Shown here piece after piece: positions 1-10,905 of a stretch of 64,000 nt of DNA. The stretch lies in contig JAUIZM010000018.1 of NCBI GenBank assembly GCA_030848705.1, positions 1,984,001-2,048,000 of the forward strand, given 5' to 3'. The notes under the pieces are model-generated. The model ran no database searches. It had not been told where the DNA came from and saw nothing but the letters and a program-made list of their open reading frames with translations. Position 1 is the stretch's first letter. Each line of letters begins with the position of its first letter. The position numbers and the translations under genes are program-made. Origin of the DNA: Heracleum sosnowskyi (lineage: Eukaryota; Streptophyta; Magnoliopsida; Apiales; Apiaceae).

Positions 1-1101
1 CAGATAGACACATGCTGCTGACAAGTGAAACTGTAATTCGAGACGAGCAGATATACTTTTTAGGCCAGGAGTTTGAGCTCTAGTCTATTGTAATGAGTCG
101 AGTTGAAATTATAATCTGTATGAGAGTAAATATACTATCAGCTCTTAAGCTAGATCAAGTGTATTCACGAGCTATAAGCTGAACTAGCTTGTTTATTCTA
201 GTTTAAAATCTAAATTTGAAGTTAATGGCATAAATTTATTACTCCCTAATATTCGAAGTGAAGTCAAAGGATGAATTAATCAATTTAATACTTGCCTTTT
301 TAAAGCAAATGTATTTTCCTAGATAATTGGTTATACTTTTTACTATCCATAATTTAGAAAAGAAAGAAACATTTTTTAACTACTTGTAATCTATTAAATA
401 ATATTATAACTATGATGAAACTTGGATAGATATTGCTATACCTTCTTTCATAAGTGCATGAAAAATTGAATATGGTTTTTTGCTTCGCCCTTTGTGGGCT
501 ATTTCTTTGGTATGTTATATTCTAACCAACAGTAGGTCTTTACATTGAGTTCTTGAGTTTAATTTTAGAGATGAAGGTAATAAAAGGGGGGTTTATTTTC
601 TTTCCACAGATTGTCCCAGATATTCAAGGGAAATCTGGAAAGAAATGGAAGAGAAAGAACGCTGTTTTAATCTTCAAACTTTCCTCCCAAAATCTAGGAA
701 GAAATTAATAGAGAAAGTAAATAATCAAGTATAAATTCATTTCATAAATCTGAAAGCTTACTATCTATTATTTTATTCATGTACATCTGTTCTTTTCCCT
801 CCAAAGAACTTGGAAACAGAACACCCAAGGGACTATATTTGCCAATTTATTTTCAGTAAACTTCTTTTACTTTTATTTACCTTAGAATTGGGGAACACAC
901 TTTAGACTGTATATTTTGTCTTTCCCTGATGTTACCTGATTGCAACCAACTCTTGTTCTTGCAGTAGAGTGATATCTGAAGTAATCTATCTGTCATAAAA
1001 TTTAATGTGTTTTGACATTTGTCTAACATTGACGAAAGTGTTCTACCATGAGCAACCAAGGATGTAAAAATTTATATTTGCTTTTCTGAATGTCATCACA
1101 G
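1..1101 (+). other. Intron (3' part) of the bZIP gene
   Basis: AT-rich sequence without a credible coding exon. Because the exon at 1102 begins inside the leucine zipper, this stretch should be the last intron of that gene, with its donor outside the window. I see no other feature in it. Confidence 0.6.
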
Positions 1102-1337
1102 CTTTAAATGAGGCTCTTACGGCAGAGGTTCAGCGCTTAAAGATTGCAACTGCAGATATGGGTGGAGAGGCAGCAAAGTTTCAACAGCTTTCACTTAACT
1201 CTCAGATGTACCAGATGCATCAGCAACAACAGCAGCAACAGTCTAATCAACTCAACATGCATCAACTGCAACAGCAGAAGCAGCAATCCCAGTCACAGCA
1301 GAATGAAAGTACAAACAATAAGCATGAATCTGGTTAA
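1102..1337 (+). CDS. bZIP transcription factor (group I, RF2a/VIP1/bZIP29-30 type), last exon only
   Basis: This is the terminal exon of a plant group I bZIP regulator; these nuclear proteins bind DNA as dimers and act in vascular, cell-wall and osmotic responses. The exon starts after a tttctgaatg..cacag acceptor at 1101 in phase 2 and reads to TAA at 1335-1337, giving 78 codons. It opens with ALNEALTAEVQRLKIATADM, the end of the leucine zipper in this family, followed by a glutamine-rich tail (MHQQQQQQQ, then HQLQQQKQQSQSQQ) and a polar end. The basic region and the rest of the zipper must lie upstream of position 1, so the preceding intron is at least 1.1 kb. The zipper end and Q-rich tail are seen directly; the group assignment rests on family resemblance, and the exact paralog is not determinable. 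Confidence 0.85.
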
Positions 1338-2738
1338 AAGGTTTCGGAAAATTAGGGATGTTTAAGCTTGATATCATTACTTGTCTATTCTGTCCGGTCA
1401 TCGTGATTCGTGTTTCAGTATTGCATTCATTCTTTAGTGTTGCGTCCACAACAAAACAGATGTAGTATCCGCAGGACCAGAATCTCTTTCATCTTGCAGG
1501 TTCAGCCTAAATGTTAGTCACATACACAAGTATTAAATAATTACAGAATTTAATTGCTCTGCTATGTTGTACTGGATATATTACATGTTTTAATAAGATA
1601 TTTATAGAGCTCAGACTTGTAAGATATTTCTATTTCTCTTTCTTTATTAGAACAAAAATTTTGGATGGCTTTAGATATTTCTCATCATCATGTTTCCAGG
1701 TTCTGCCGTTTTATTCCATGGTGAGCCTGGGAACTTAAGTCAAGAAAAAAAATACATGACGGCCGGTCCTGTTTCCAGTTCAACTGAACCAAAGTTTCAG
1801 TACGATGGTCAAATTTTGCGAAATTAATCGCACTATAATCATTGGATTGCTACACGAGATGAAAATCGATCATATAGTCTCGCTCTTCAAGGATTTACTC
1901 CAGTGTTCCGAACATGTTCTGAATTGAATGAACCTATGTAGTTTATATTGCTCATAAGTGGAAGCAGGGGCTGTTCTACAGTTCTTGTGATTACGCTTTC
2001 CCCATGTTTCGAATTCCCTGACTAGTCTAGACTCTAGACATCCTCCGATTGCGGATGTAGGGATTGTTCCACAGCTTTTGTACATGCGCATCCCCAAATG
2101 ATTGTTCTTTCCATTCCAAATTTAAGAAGTGATCGTGTTGTTTTACTCACAATCTTTAAAAAAATGAGAAAATAACCTACAACTCGCTTTATATACTAAA
2201 GCATGCTTCATTCCATCCCCATGGTCTCCAACACTCAATGCCAAGGCATGCTTCAAGCCATCATGGTTTGAAAAAACTGTATATTTAGGTGATCAGCCGG
2301 TTTTACTTGGCGATCCATTTTATTTCCCTTTCTTCCTTCAAAATATCGGAGGAATGGATGAATTCCTGCTGTAACCGAGGCAAGCAATAATGTATACTAC
2401 ATGGTACATCCTTGTATAATGTCCAAACGAATAAATAGGTATGGCAAGCCAACAGCATACTTGTATAAATACCAATCCGATTAACAGTGAACTTTATCAT
2501 CAAAACTTAAAAACAGAAAATAGGTTTAACAATTAAACATATTTAAGGGCTTTTAAACGTTCATAATCCATCATTATTTATAACATCACAACAATTGAAC
2601 TTAAGGGACGAGGGAGATCAAAACTGTTGTCCTAATTTGCTGACCAAAAGAATGAATTTTATAGTATTGTTTTGAAATCATTTAGTCACACCACATCCCG
2701 AGTAGCCTCATGCTCGATTATGAAAGCAACAATCTTGT
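1338..2738. other. Convergent intergenic region, 3' UTRs of bZIP and ASE genes
   Basis: About 1.4 kb between two genes whose stop codons face each other. It should contain both 3' UTRs and their polyadenylation signals. Short open frames on both strands look like chance. No transposon ends or RNA genes were recognised. Confidence 0.5.
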
Positions 2739-4562
2739 TCAGGCAACAACTTCATCTTTCTCCGGAACTGGACTCCTACTCTTCCCATTGTCATCCTTGG
2801 CTTCTTGAATCCAGCCCCCATCAATGTACTCCATGCTGCCACTCAAACCATCATCCACGGAATCACCAGTATGTTTCACTTTGCCAGTAGGCAGCACAGG
2901 GTACTTCCCAGAAAAGCAAGCATAACAGAAGTTTGGAGAATCATCTCCCAAGAACTCTTTCATGCTCTCGATCGGCAGAAAGGCAAGTGAATCTGATCCA
3001 ATATAATCCCTGATTCCTTCCACGCTCAATCTATTTGATATCAACTCCTCTGCACTAGGAGTATCCACTCCATAATAACAAGATCCGATAATAGGTGGAC
3101 TTGCAATCCTCATATGAACTTCCTTAGCTCCTGCCTCCTTCAACAACCTAACAATCTTGGAAGAAGTTGTCCCTCTAACAATCGAATCATCTACAACCAC
3201 AACTCTTTTCCCTTCCAATACTGCCCTCACTGGTGACAACTTAAGTTTAACTCCAAAATCACGAATCTTTTGTGAAGGCTCGATAAAAGTCCTCCCAACA
3301 TAATGTGACCTAATCAACCCTTGTTGAAAGGGCACACCCGATTTTGCAGCATAACCAAGTGCAGCCACAACCCCAGAATCCGGAACAGCAATCACAACAT
3401 CACATTCAACCGGAGCCTCCATAGCAAGAATCTCCCCATACTTATGTCTCGACGCATAAACCGACCTCCCAAAAACAATCGAATTAGGCATAGCAAAATA
3501 AATATGCTCAAAAATACAAGCTTTCCTCACAACATGAGTCAACAAACAAAGCGACGACTGAACACCGGACTTATCCACAACAATAACCTCCCCCGGATTA
3601 ACCTCCCTCTCATACGTAGCCTCAATCAAATCCAAAGCACAAGTCTCCGACGCAAACACAACAGCACCATTACTCTTCCTTCCCATAACCAAAGGCCTAA
3701 ACCCATACGGATCCCTCACCGCAACCAACTTCTCCTCAGTCAAGAACACCATACTATAAGCACCCTCAAGTTTCCCACAAGCCTCAACAATCCTCAAAAA
3801 GAACGGCCTAGCTTTACTTATCGCAATCAAATGCAAAACAACCTCAGTATCAGAACTAGTCGTAAAAATTGAACCATTATCTTCCAACTCATTCCTAAGT
3901 TTTTGATAATTAACCAAATTCCCATTATGAGCTACCCCAACAGAACCATACCTATATCTAGTAACAAAAGGTTGTACATTTTTCAACATAGAAGAGCCAG
4001 CAGTAGAGTACCTTACATGACCAATAGCCGAATCACCGGGAAGTTGATCAAGCTTAGATTGATTAAACACTTCAGAAACAAGCCCAACACCAGTAACAGA
4101 ATGAAGCACTTTATCATTAACAGTAACAATTCCAGCACCTTCTTGACCCCTATGTTGAAGAGCATGTAAAGCTAAATAACAAAGTCTTGAAGCTTCTGGG
4201 TCAGCAAAAATTCCAACAACACCACACTCTTCTCTTGGCTTATCATCATTATATTCAAAATCATCATCTGGGTCAGTGAGATGAGCCTGCAAGATTGAAT
4301 CTTTAGACAAATTAGCATCTGGGTCAGTGAATTGAGGCTCAAAGATTGAAATTTTATCATCTGGGTCAGTGAAATTGGGCTCAAAGATTGGGTTTTTAGA
4401 GAAGAGAGTGAAGTTGGGTTTGTGAGAAAGAGAGGTTTTGGGGGTTAGGGTTTTGGGGAAGAGGAGTTTAGAGGGAGAGAAAGAGAAGGGTTTGGTGGTA
4501 TCCAAGGGTGGTGGAGAGAGAGGAGAGAGATTTGTAGTGGTGGTGGTGGTGGTGGCGGCCAT
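2739..4562 (-). CDS. ASE: Amidophosphoribosyltransferase (glutamine PRPP amidotransferase), chloroplast
   Basis: Catalyses the first committed step of purine synthesis, PRPP plus glutamine to 5-phosphoribosylamine, in plastids. The chosen start at 4562 gives 607 aa and opens with MAATTTTTTTNLS, a Ser/Thr/Pro-rich transit peptide. An in-frame upstream Met at 4664 would put hydrophobic residues ahead of it and is less likely. The mature enzyme starts at about C113 (CGVVGIF), the N-terminal nucleophile of class II glutamine amidotransferases, followed by HALQHRGQEGAGI. The PRPP motif VVVVDDSIVRGTT is at 454-466. C349, C495, C546 and C549 fit the four [4Fe-4S] ligands of this family. The gene is intronless, as I recall for plant ASE genes. 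Between transit peptide and enzyme are three imperfect TDPD-containing repeats (about 61-102). Arabidopsis ASE2 is somewhat shorter, mostly in this N-terminal region. Confidence 0.96.
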   Translation of the reverse strand: MAATTTTTTTNLSPLSPPPLDTTKPFSFSPSKLLFPKTLTPKTSLSHKPNFTLFSKNPIFEPNFTDPDDKISIFEPQFTDPDANLSKDSILQAHLTDPDDDFEYNDDKPREECGVVGIFADPEASRLCYLALHALQHRGQEGAGIVTVNDKVLHSVTGVGLVSEVFNQSKLDQLPGDSAIGHVRYSTAGSSMLKNVQPFVTRYRYGSVGVAHNGNLVNYQKLRNELEDNGSIFTTSSDTEVVLHLIAISKARPFFLRIVEACGKLEGAYSMVFLTEEKLVAVRDPYGFRPLVMGRKSNGAVVFASETCALDLIEATYEREVNPGEVIVVDKSGVQSSLCLLTHVVRKACIFEHIYFAMPNSIVFGRSVYASRHKYGEILAMEAPVECDVVIAVPDSGVVAALGYAAKSGVPFQQGLIRSHYVGRTFIEPSQKIRDFGVKLKLSPVRAVLEGKRVVVVDDSIVRGTTSSKIVRLLKEAGAKEVHMRIASPPIIGSCYYGVDTPSAEELISNRLSVEGIRDYIGSDSLAFLPIESMKEFLGDDSPNFCYACFSGKYPVLPTGKVKHTGDSVDDGLSGSMEYIDGGWIQEAKDDNGKSRSPVPEKDEVVA

Positions 4563-4690
4563 GGAGGAGATTACACACACAGACACACACAGTGAAGGTG
4601 AGTGGGCTATGAGTAGCCAAAGTGGTACTTCTAGGTTTTCATTATTTATACTCTCTCTCGGCAACTTTTGGAGCGCGTGTGCGGCGTAAG
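4563..4690 (-). promoter_or_regulatory. 5' UTR / core promoter region of ASE
   Basis: The stretch upstream of the ASE start contains CA/TG repeats and, at about 4642-4652, an AT-rich block (attatttata) that reads TATAAATAAT on the gene's strand, about 85 bp before the ATG. This fits a TATA box. It is inference from position and sequence only. Confidence 0.4.
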
Positions 4691-5939
4691 TTTATCATTT
4701 TTTGTGTATTTCTGACCAAGTAATTGTATCATTTATTTACTTCTCATTTATTCTTAAAAATAATCTCATCCATTTATTTTAAATTCAATTAATTTTTTAG
4801 AATGATATATTACTAATAAGGCTACTGTACTAATTATTATTACTGTTTTAAAATATACAATTATTATTTCGATTCTTGACTTTTACGATCATGATATTAT
4901 CAGAAATCATACTTATAATTTATTCACAAGCACGGGTATTAATTGGATATAATTTTACTATTATAATTTTTTTATTATATTACTTCATTTATAATAAAAT
5001 ATGTTATATTCATAGAAATTATATGAATTTTAAAAACTGAATCACTAAAATATTTATTAAAAATTAATCAACAAAGTTAATAAATCTTAAAATGATTCAA
5101 GAAAAAGAAGAGCATAGTACTCCATCCTTTATCACATTACCGGTAACAGTCTATACCTAAAAATTCAACAAGTTAGTAGAATTTATTCTAATGTAAAAAA
5201 AAAATCCACTTACTCCCGTTGAAAAAAATTACCATGCTATCAAGTATGATAAAGTATTGATATTCAATAGTTGATAAAATCACGCTTCGCAGCGGCGTTA
5301 TAATATAAAAAAAAAATTATTCTACTTACAATATAACTTTTTTTTAATATGTATTTCTTATAAATTCGAATTCTTCCGCTTTATATATTTGAAAACCTAT
5401 TCTACTTTCCATATAACTTTTAATTATATGTCTAACCTATAAATTTCTTTTAAATTCGAACTCTTCTTCTTTATAAATTCGAACACATATTCTACTTTCA
5501 ATAGAACTTTTAATTATGTTTTACAAACGTTTATTCTACTTGCAATAGAATTTTTAATTACAAGTATTTTTTACATATTCGAACTAATCTCCTTCATAAA
5601 TTCGAACTACCATCCTCATCTATCTATATTTCATAAAAAGAAAACTGCTACAAGATGCAACGTGCAACACATTACGAAATTTCTACTTTCGGCTGAGGTA
5701 GATAATTATACTCCTTCTTGAGCCGTGTACGGGAAAAAGAGAATCATATCTTAATCCACTAATATTAAAATAAACAAAATTCTCCTCCTCATCCATCAAT
5801 TAAGGGAATTTTAGTACTATTACTATTTTACATCGTTGACAAAAAATTAGGCATAAATAGTATAAATGTGTTCCAAACCATCCGATTATAAAGAAAAAAA
5901 AAGCAACTTTCTTTTACGTGGTGAGATGATGAAACTACG
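4691..5939. other. AT-rich intergenic DNA without genes
   Basis: No coding potential or RNA gene seen. The only structure found is a diverged repeat at about 5310-5620, listed separately. Confidence 0.5.
5310..5620. repeat. Diverged short tandem repeats
   Basis: The phrase ATTCTACTT..CAATA.AACTTTTAATTAT recurs at about 5317, 5399, 5489 and 5533, with ATTCGAA(C/T)T blocks between copies. Spacing is irregular (roughly 45-90 bp), so this is a decayed repeat array, not a clean satellite. Confidence 0.5.
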
Positions 5940-6180
5940 GGTTTGTTTGGTTACCCCAGTTTATAGCTTATAATCACATAAGAACTTATGATGGGTGTTT
6001 GTTTGTCCAATTTATAACTCAATTTATCATTTATAAGATGATAAGTTGAATGTTAGTAACAACGTATATTTTCCAAACACCCGTATAACCTATAAGAATT
6101 CATCAACTTATCATTTATATAACACTTACTTATTTTAAACTATAAATTAATTTTTTGTGATATCCCAAACACGGACTATA
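5940..6180. mobile_element. Possible hAT-type MITE
   Basis: The left border reads GGGTTTGTTTGGTTACCC and the right border is the inverted, imperfect partner (GATATCCCAAACACGG). The interior is AT-rich with partial self-complementarity (aacttatcatttata on both sides). No clear target duplication was found. Confidence 0.3.
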
Positions 6181-6797
6181 AAATGAAATTTCATAGAGAA
6201 AATGAATGATCTATAATTGTACTTTATTGAGTGGATATATATATTTGGAATCTAAAGAAGATAAGAATCCGATTCATAAGAGAAGAGTGCAAGTTGTATA
6301 CATCTGAATCTGAACCTTTTGGGTTTGAAAGTGAGGCTTGGATTTTCATGCACCAATAGCTTAGGCTAACAAACATATGGTTCAAGACGATAAAGAATAT
6401 ACACCAAGATTGAGTGACTGATCTGTGTATAATTTGATTGTAGTGACTGCAAGTAAAATCAATAACTTTTTGCATGTGTGATGGCTCAAGTCCATTGGTC
6501 CAATCTTGACTTTGCTCGGAGTTTGATGGCCAATGAAGCTTTCATAAATCATACATCACACTAACAACAATTGTGATGGGGGTTGCATTTCAGAAGCCAC
6601 TACTTATGGTTGATTTATATGCCAAGTCTAATCGTCCAAGGCATAAGTTAAATACTCACTATATTGTAATTAATCAAGATCACATCAAAATTTCCAAATA
6701 TCTTAAGATTTCAGTGCAATAGGGAATTTAGCCTTCTTGATACAGGGGGTTTGGCATTCAGAGAGGCTTTAACTCGGTTCAAGAGGATGGTTTTTAA

Positions 6798-7229
6798 CAG
6801 GGGTGTGCACGGGTCGGTTCGGTTCGGTTTTTAGCTAAAATCGTTACCCATTACCAAACCGTGTACTTCGGTTCGGTTTGGTTTATAAAAACTGAATTCT
6901 AAATTAATTATAAGAAAACAATTAATGTTAGTATATATAAGATGAAATGAATGTGACAACAATTTTATTATGAATATAATACAATGTATAGTAAGTAATT
7001 TATTATAAATAATTATTTATGTATAAATATAATATTATATTAGCAGTTCGATTTTTCGGTTCGGTTTTAGACGTAAAACCGTAACCGTTACCAAACCGTA
7101 AAACCGTAACCGTTACCAAACCGTTGTATCGGTTCGGTTAGGTTACGGTTTTTTCGGTTTTTATCAGTTACGGTTTTTTTTTGGTTTTTCAGCTTGGTTT
7201 CGATTTTTCAGTTTTTTTTCTCACCCCTA
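6798..7229. mobile_element. Non-autonomous hAT element, 432 bp, with 8-bp target duplication
   Basis: Ends are CAGGGGTGTGC and TCTCACCCCTA, short terminal inverted repeats. The element is flanked on both sides by GTTTTTAA (6790-6797 and 7230-7237), an 8-bp duplication as made by hAT transposases. The interior consists largely of (T)CGGTTCGGTTTT and AAACCGTAACC phrases pointing toward each other, so the whole element can fold back. No coding sequence. Confidence 0.8.
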
Positions 7230-7784
7230 GTTTTTAACCATATCATTACTGAGCCTGATTGCCAGATGCTTGTGCGCTTCAGACTCTGTTAATCATTCTT
7301 ATTTCAATTTGATTATTCATGAATGTATTAGAACATTATTGAATTTAAGTTTCCCTATGTTAAGAAATCAACCAAACGGCTTACCTACTTGTGAATAAGG
7401 CTAGGCTGCGGTATGTTTTACGGTATTGGGAGCATACTACGGGATCCGAGTACTCAAATACAAGAAAATAAAAGGCATAAAAATAGATACACCTAGCTGG
7501 TAATTGACAGAAAAAAACACACGCAGTTTGGTGAACTTTTTCAGAATACTTGGGGTCTGCTAAATATAAAGTCAAGACTAAAAATTTCCAGGAACACATT
7601 CACTCCATTTCAAATTTTGTTATTTTAATGTATGCTTGGTTCGGGAAGTAATAACATTTAACACGAAAAAGCGATCACACACGGTGACTGAGCTGGTGGG
7701 AAAAAAAGGAAGGGCTACAAGCTAGAACTGAAAATTTGAACTTGCATGTCTCTTACAGACAAAATGATGTTTCACCATCCTTGC

Positions 7785-9170
7785 TTACGCAGTTCTCATG
7801 ATTATGTGCACGCCACTGTCAGTATCAACTATATCACTGATCTCCCCAACCGCCAAAGCGTATGTTGCTTCTTCAAAGGGTTTCTGCATCTGTCCACGAC
7901 CGAAAGGACCTGCAGGGTATGGCCAAGAGAATTCAGATAAACGCAGCATTGATGACCTATTCCAATACTTTCATGGTATCAAAAAAATTGTTTCTAGCTA
8001 TATTAAGTGCATTGAGAACAGGGTAGCTTGATACATTTTTTTACATCATGATCATAGTCGATTTCAACAAGTTATTCCGCCAGTTATACAAAACCTGCAA
8101 CAGATGGTAATTGGCTTTGAAAGAATATTTTGTTAAACATGTTTGGGTTACATACTAACAAATTAGCCAATTTGTAGGCAAATAGAAATGGCAAATAGCA
8201 GAAAAGCTACTTAACATAAATCTCAACATATTGAAAAACTTTCAATTTCAAGGCATAATTACAAAATAACAAGTCATTAAGCTGCAACATGAGAGCTATT
8301 TCATTAATCCCAAAACTTCCACTAACAATAGGTACAAAAACGTCAAAAATGTGACAAAAATTGGTACTAATACAAAGTCAAAAATAATGATTTCAGAATA
8401 ATGTTGTCCGAAAGAAAATGACAAATCAAGGTAGATATCGTAGCCAGTCAAACTGATAACTGAATCCATATTTTTAGGAGGGCTCAGCGCGTAAGCATGA
8501 TGCAAGGTGCTATGCATAATTGCAGGTTACTGAAAATTGACAGAGTTTGTAAAAAAGATTGACAGCCATCAATATCAGATATAGAAGTCTCAACTCTTAA
8601 CAGAAAATATATATGGGCAGCCCACATAAAACTTGTAAGTCATATAAAGGAAAAATAAATAAAAACGACTGAAATAAAAAGAATATCATTCTTGGTAAAC
8701 GATTGAAAAAGAATAAAAAGTGTTTGACCAAAGCATAGAAGAAGAAAATGAAGAAAAGGTGAAGAGAAAAATCGAAGAAGAGAGGAAGAGAAGCTGCTGA
8801 AGAAGAAAGTAAAATGCAGTAAAATGCGCGATCTGCGCATTGCATTAATGCCAATGCCAGTTTTATTCAATGCGCACCGAAGCAAAAGTCCTCCTGGAGC
8901 AGAAGCACAATGCAGAACGTGCAAAAAGTGAATTCGTTGAGGAAAAGTAAATTTACATAAATACAGGGTATTTAATGTAGAACATTATAAATTTAAAGGG
9001 GTACATAATAAGACATTTATAAGCAAAACAAAAGTATCATTAATGATAAAAACAACTAAATTCCGCACAAAAATTCAAAGTCTATGATAGTTTAAAGTCA
9101 AAGTAACAAAAAAATGCATGGCTAATTTTTGTGTTATGTGTATATCAGTGTGTGTTTGTGTGTAGTAGAC

Positions 9171-9208
<38 letters not shown>

Positions 9209-9953
9209 TTAAAGTGGTAAGATAAAGCACATCGTTGCAGTCATCATAGTAATAAAAACATAATTCCACTCAGAAATCACAAAAAACCATCACTTTATAA
9301 TACAAGGCGGATCCATTTTCATAATACATCATATAATTTGTCAACACAAGAAAACAAGAGTAAAAGACGATCCGTAAATCACAAATTCCAAATCAAGTCA
9401 CCTAAGCGAGCAAATAATTCAGCGTGCTGTGTTTACAACAAAACTCCAAACTTTTGGCATGTAAACAAAATACGAAAACCTCATACATACAACCAGACAC
9501 CGATTCAAAAATAAATCACATATCACCAACAAAAAACACTACAATCAATCATCTATACAATTAAGTAATTAACAAGTCCATCAATCTCAAAATCAAATCC
9601 ACAAATATACAAACAAAATCAAATATTAAAAAACACAACCAAAATCAACAACAATAAAACCTAATCAAAATCAATGAATTAACAAAACCTAGTTCAGGGA
9701 TAGAAATAGGATTACCTAAATCGCCGCCGCGTTTAGCGGAGGAGCAATCAGAGTAGCGAGAAGCGACGTCGTTGAAAGAAGCGACGCCGGCGAGAATGTC
9801 GGAGCGGAGAGCGGAGAGCTGAGAGACGGCGGCGTCACGAGTGGTGGAGGAGATGAGAGCGCCTTGTGGATCTTTCCAGGAAGATTTACGACGAGAGCCT
9901 TGGTGTTTGATAAGAATATGAGATGCACTTACTTTTGTAGAAGCCGATGCCAT
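7785..9953 (-). CDS. PIN1At-like: Pin1-type parvulin peptidyl-prolyl cis-trans isomerase (two exons)
   Basis: Isomerises phospho-Ser/Thr-Pro bonds in signalling proteins; in plants it is linked to flowering time. Exon 1 is 9716-9953 (MASASTKVSASHILIKHQGS to KRGGDL, phase 1) and exon 2 is 7785-7909. The donor is G|GTAATC at 9715 and the acceptor CCCTGCAG at 7910. The joined 120-aa protein consists only of the parvulin domain without a WW domain, as in Arabidopsis PIN1At (119 aa as I recall). Visible family marks are HILIKHQGSRRKSSWKDP near the start with the basic phosphate-binding loop, YSDCSSAKRGGDLG, the junction GPFGRGQMQKPFEEATYAL, and the end SGVHIIMRTA. The start is set by homology, since the frame stays open upstream to 10055. 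The 1.8-kb intron carries a TAG/CTA microsatellite. Not related to the PIN auxin carriers. Confidence 0.94.
7910..9715 (-). other. Intron of the Pin1 gene
   Basis: 1.8 kb between two well-defined splice sites. It contains a purine-rich tract at about 8640-8810 and a trinucleotide microsatellite at 9172-9208. No exon-like sequence or transposon end was seen. Confidence 0.8.
9172..9208. repeat. (AGT)n microsatellite in the Pin1 intron
   Basis: Twelve uninterrupted AGT units on the + strand, preceded by a TG-rich run at about 9130-9165. Confidence 0.95.
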
Positions 9954-10905
9954 CCTGGAGGTCCTGTTTGTTTGGTCCTGGAGTGTTGTTTTATTATTAG
10001 ATGTGTGATTGCTGGTTTTACAGTCAAGTGATGAAGCCGCTGATATAGGGTACACTCTTAGAATTAACTACAAGACTAATTTGCCCTTCATTTGGGTGTT
10101 CAAGGTATCCGGGAATATGCCTTTAAATTTCAACGAATACATATTAAAATAAATTAAATTTACAATTTGTTCAAAATTACGATCGTTGAGTAAATCTTTT
10201 ATTGTGGAGCATTCCTCGCTTTCATCATTGGAATATGCATTCTTTTCGAAAAAACAATTTAACGATCTAATGTAGTTGTAAAAAACACGCAAATCTGAAT
10301 CATCATCAAAACGTATCCAAAAAATTAACCGTATATGCAAGTTCATACAACTCACTAACGAACCAAAACTTTGAAACTCCTTCAAATATGTGATCTCGAA
10401 CATGAAAACAAAACAAACTCCGACGAAGAGAGAGAGAGAACAAACCCAAAATATAGGTAGATAATATCCAAAAAATGGGTACAAAAACTCTTAATGAAGA
10501 AAGATATTTATTAAACATAAGTGAAACTAAGAAAAAGCAATGGATATTTATTAAACATCCAGATTATGGAGGTAAGTAATATCCATTAGAGTTTTTACTG
10601 TAATTAGGGTTTGAAATATGCAGTTTTATATTAGTTGGTTGTGTCGTAGTTTTCATTGAGTGTGTAGTCGAGATTTATAGGTTGTTTATGTTATCAATTT
10701 TGGAAGTTAGCTGTTAGAAATATTCTTCCAATTGCTTCGATTGTGCTTGCTTTTATATATTTAACAGTGGTCCCTTCGTGTTTGTTTAAAGTAACGAACA
10801 TAGTGTTGTTGTGGTCCCTTATGTTTGCTATGTGAATTGCATTAAGTCTACTGTTTGTATTGTATAAATATATGTGTTTATCTCTGTTTCTTCTTGTTAT
10901 TGCAG

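Noticed and set aside
3321..3872. 183-codon open frame on the strand opposite to ASE (also 3903-4169)
   Set aside because: It lies wholly antisense to a conserved enzyme and has a low-complexity Asn/Ser/Arg/Ile composition typical of mirrored codons. No domain.
4562..4664. In-frame upstream start extending ASE by 34 residues
   Set aside because: The extension is hydrophobic and overlaps the TATA-like/5' UTR zone. The downstream MAATTTT start gives a normal transit peptide.
9954..10055. Upstream in-frame Met for Pin1
   Set aside because: Parvulins of this type start MAS..KVSASHILIKH; the extra 34 residues have no counterpart and are probably 5' UTR.
10068..10484. 138-codon minus-strand frame near the MULE
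   Set aside because: Phe/Leu/Ser/Tyr-rich chance translation of AT-rich DNA without family resemblance.
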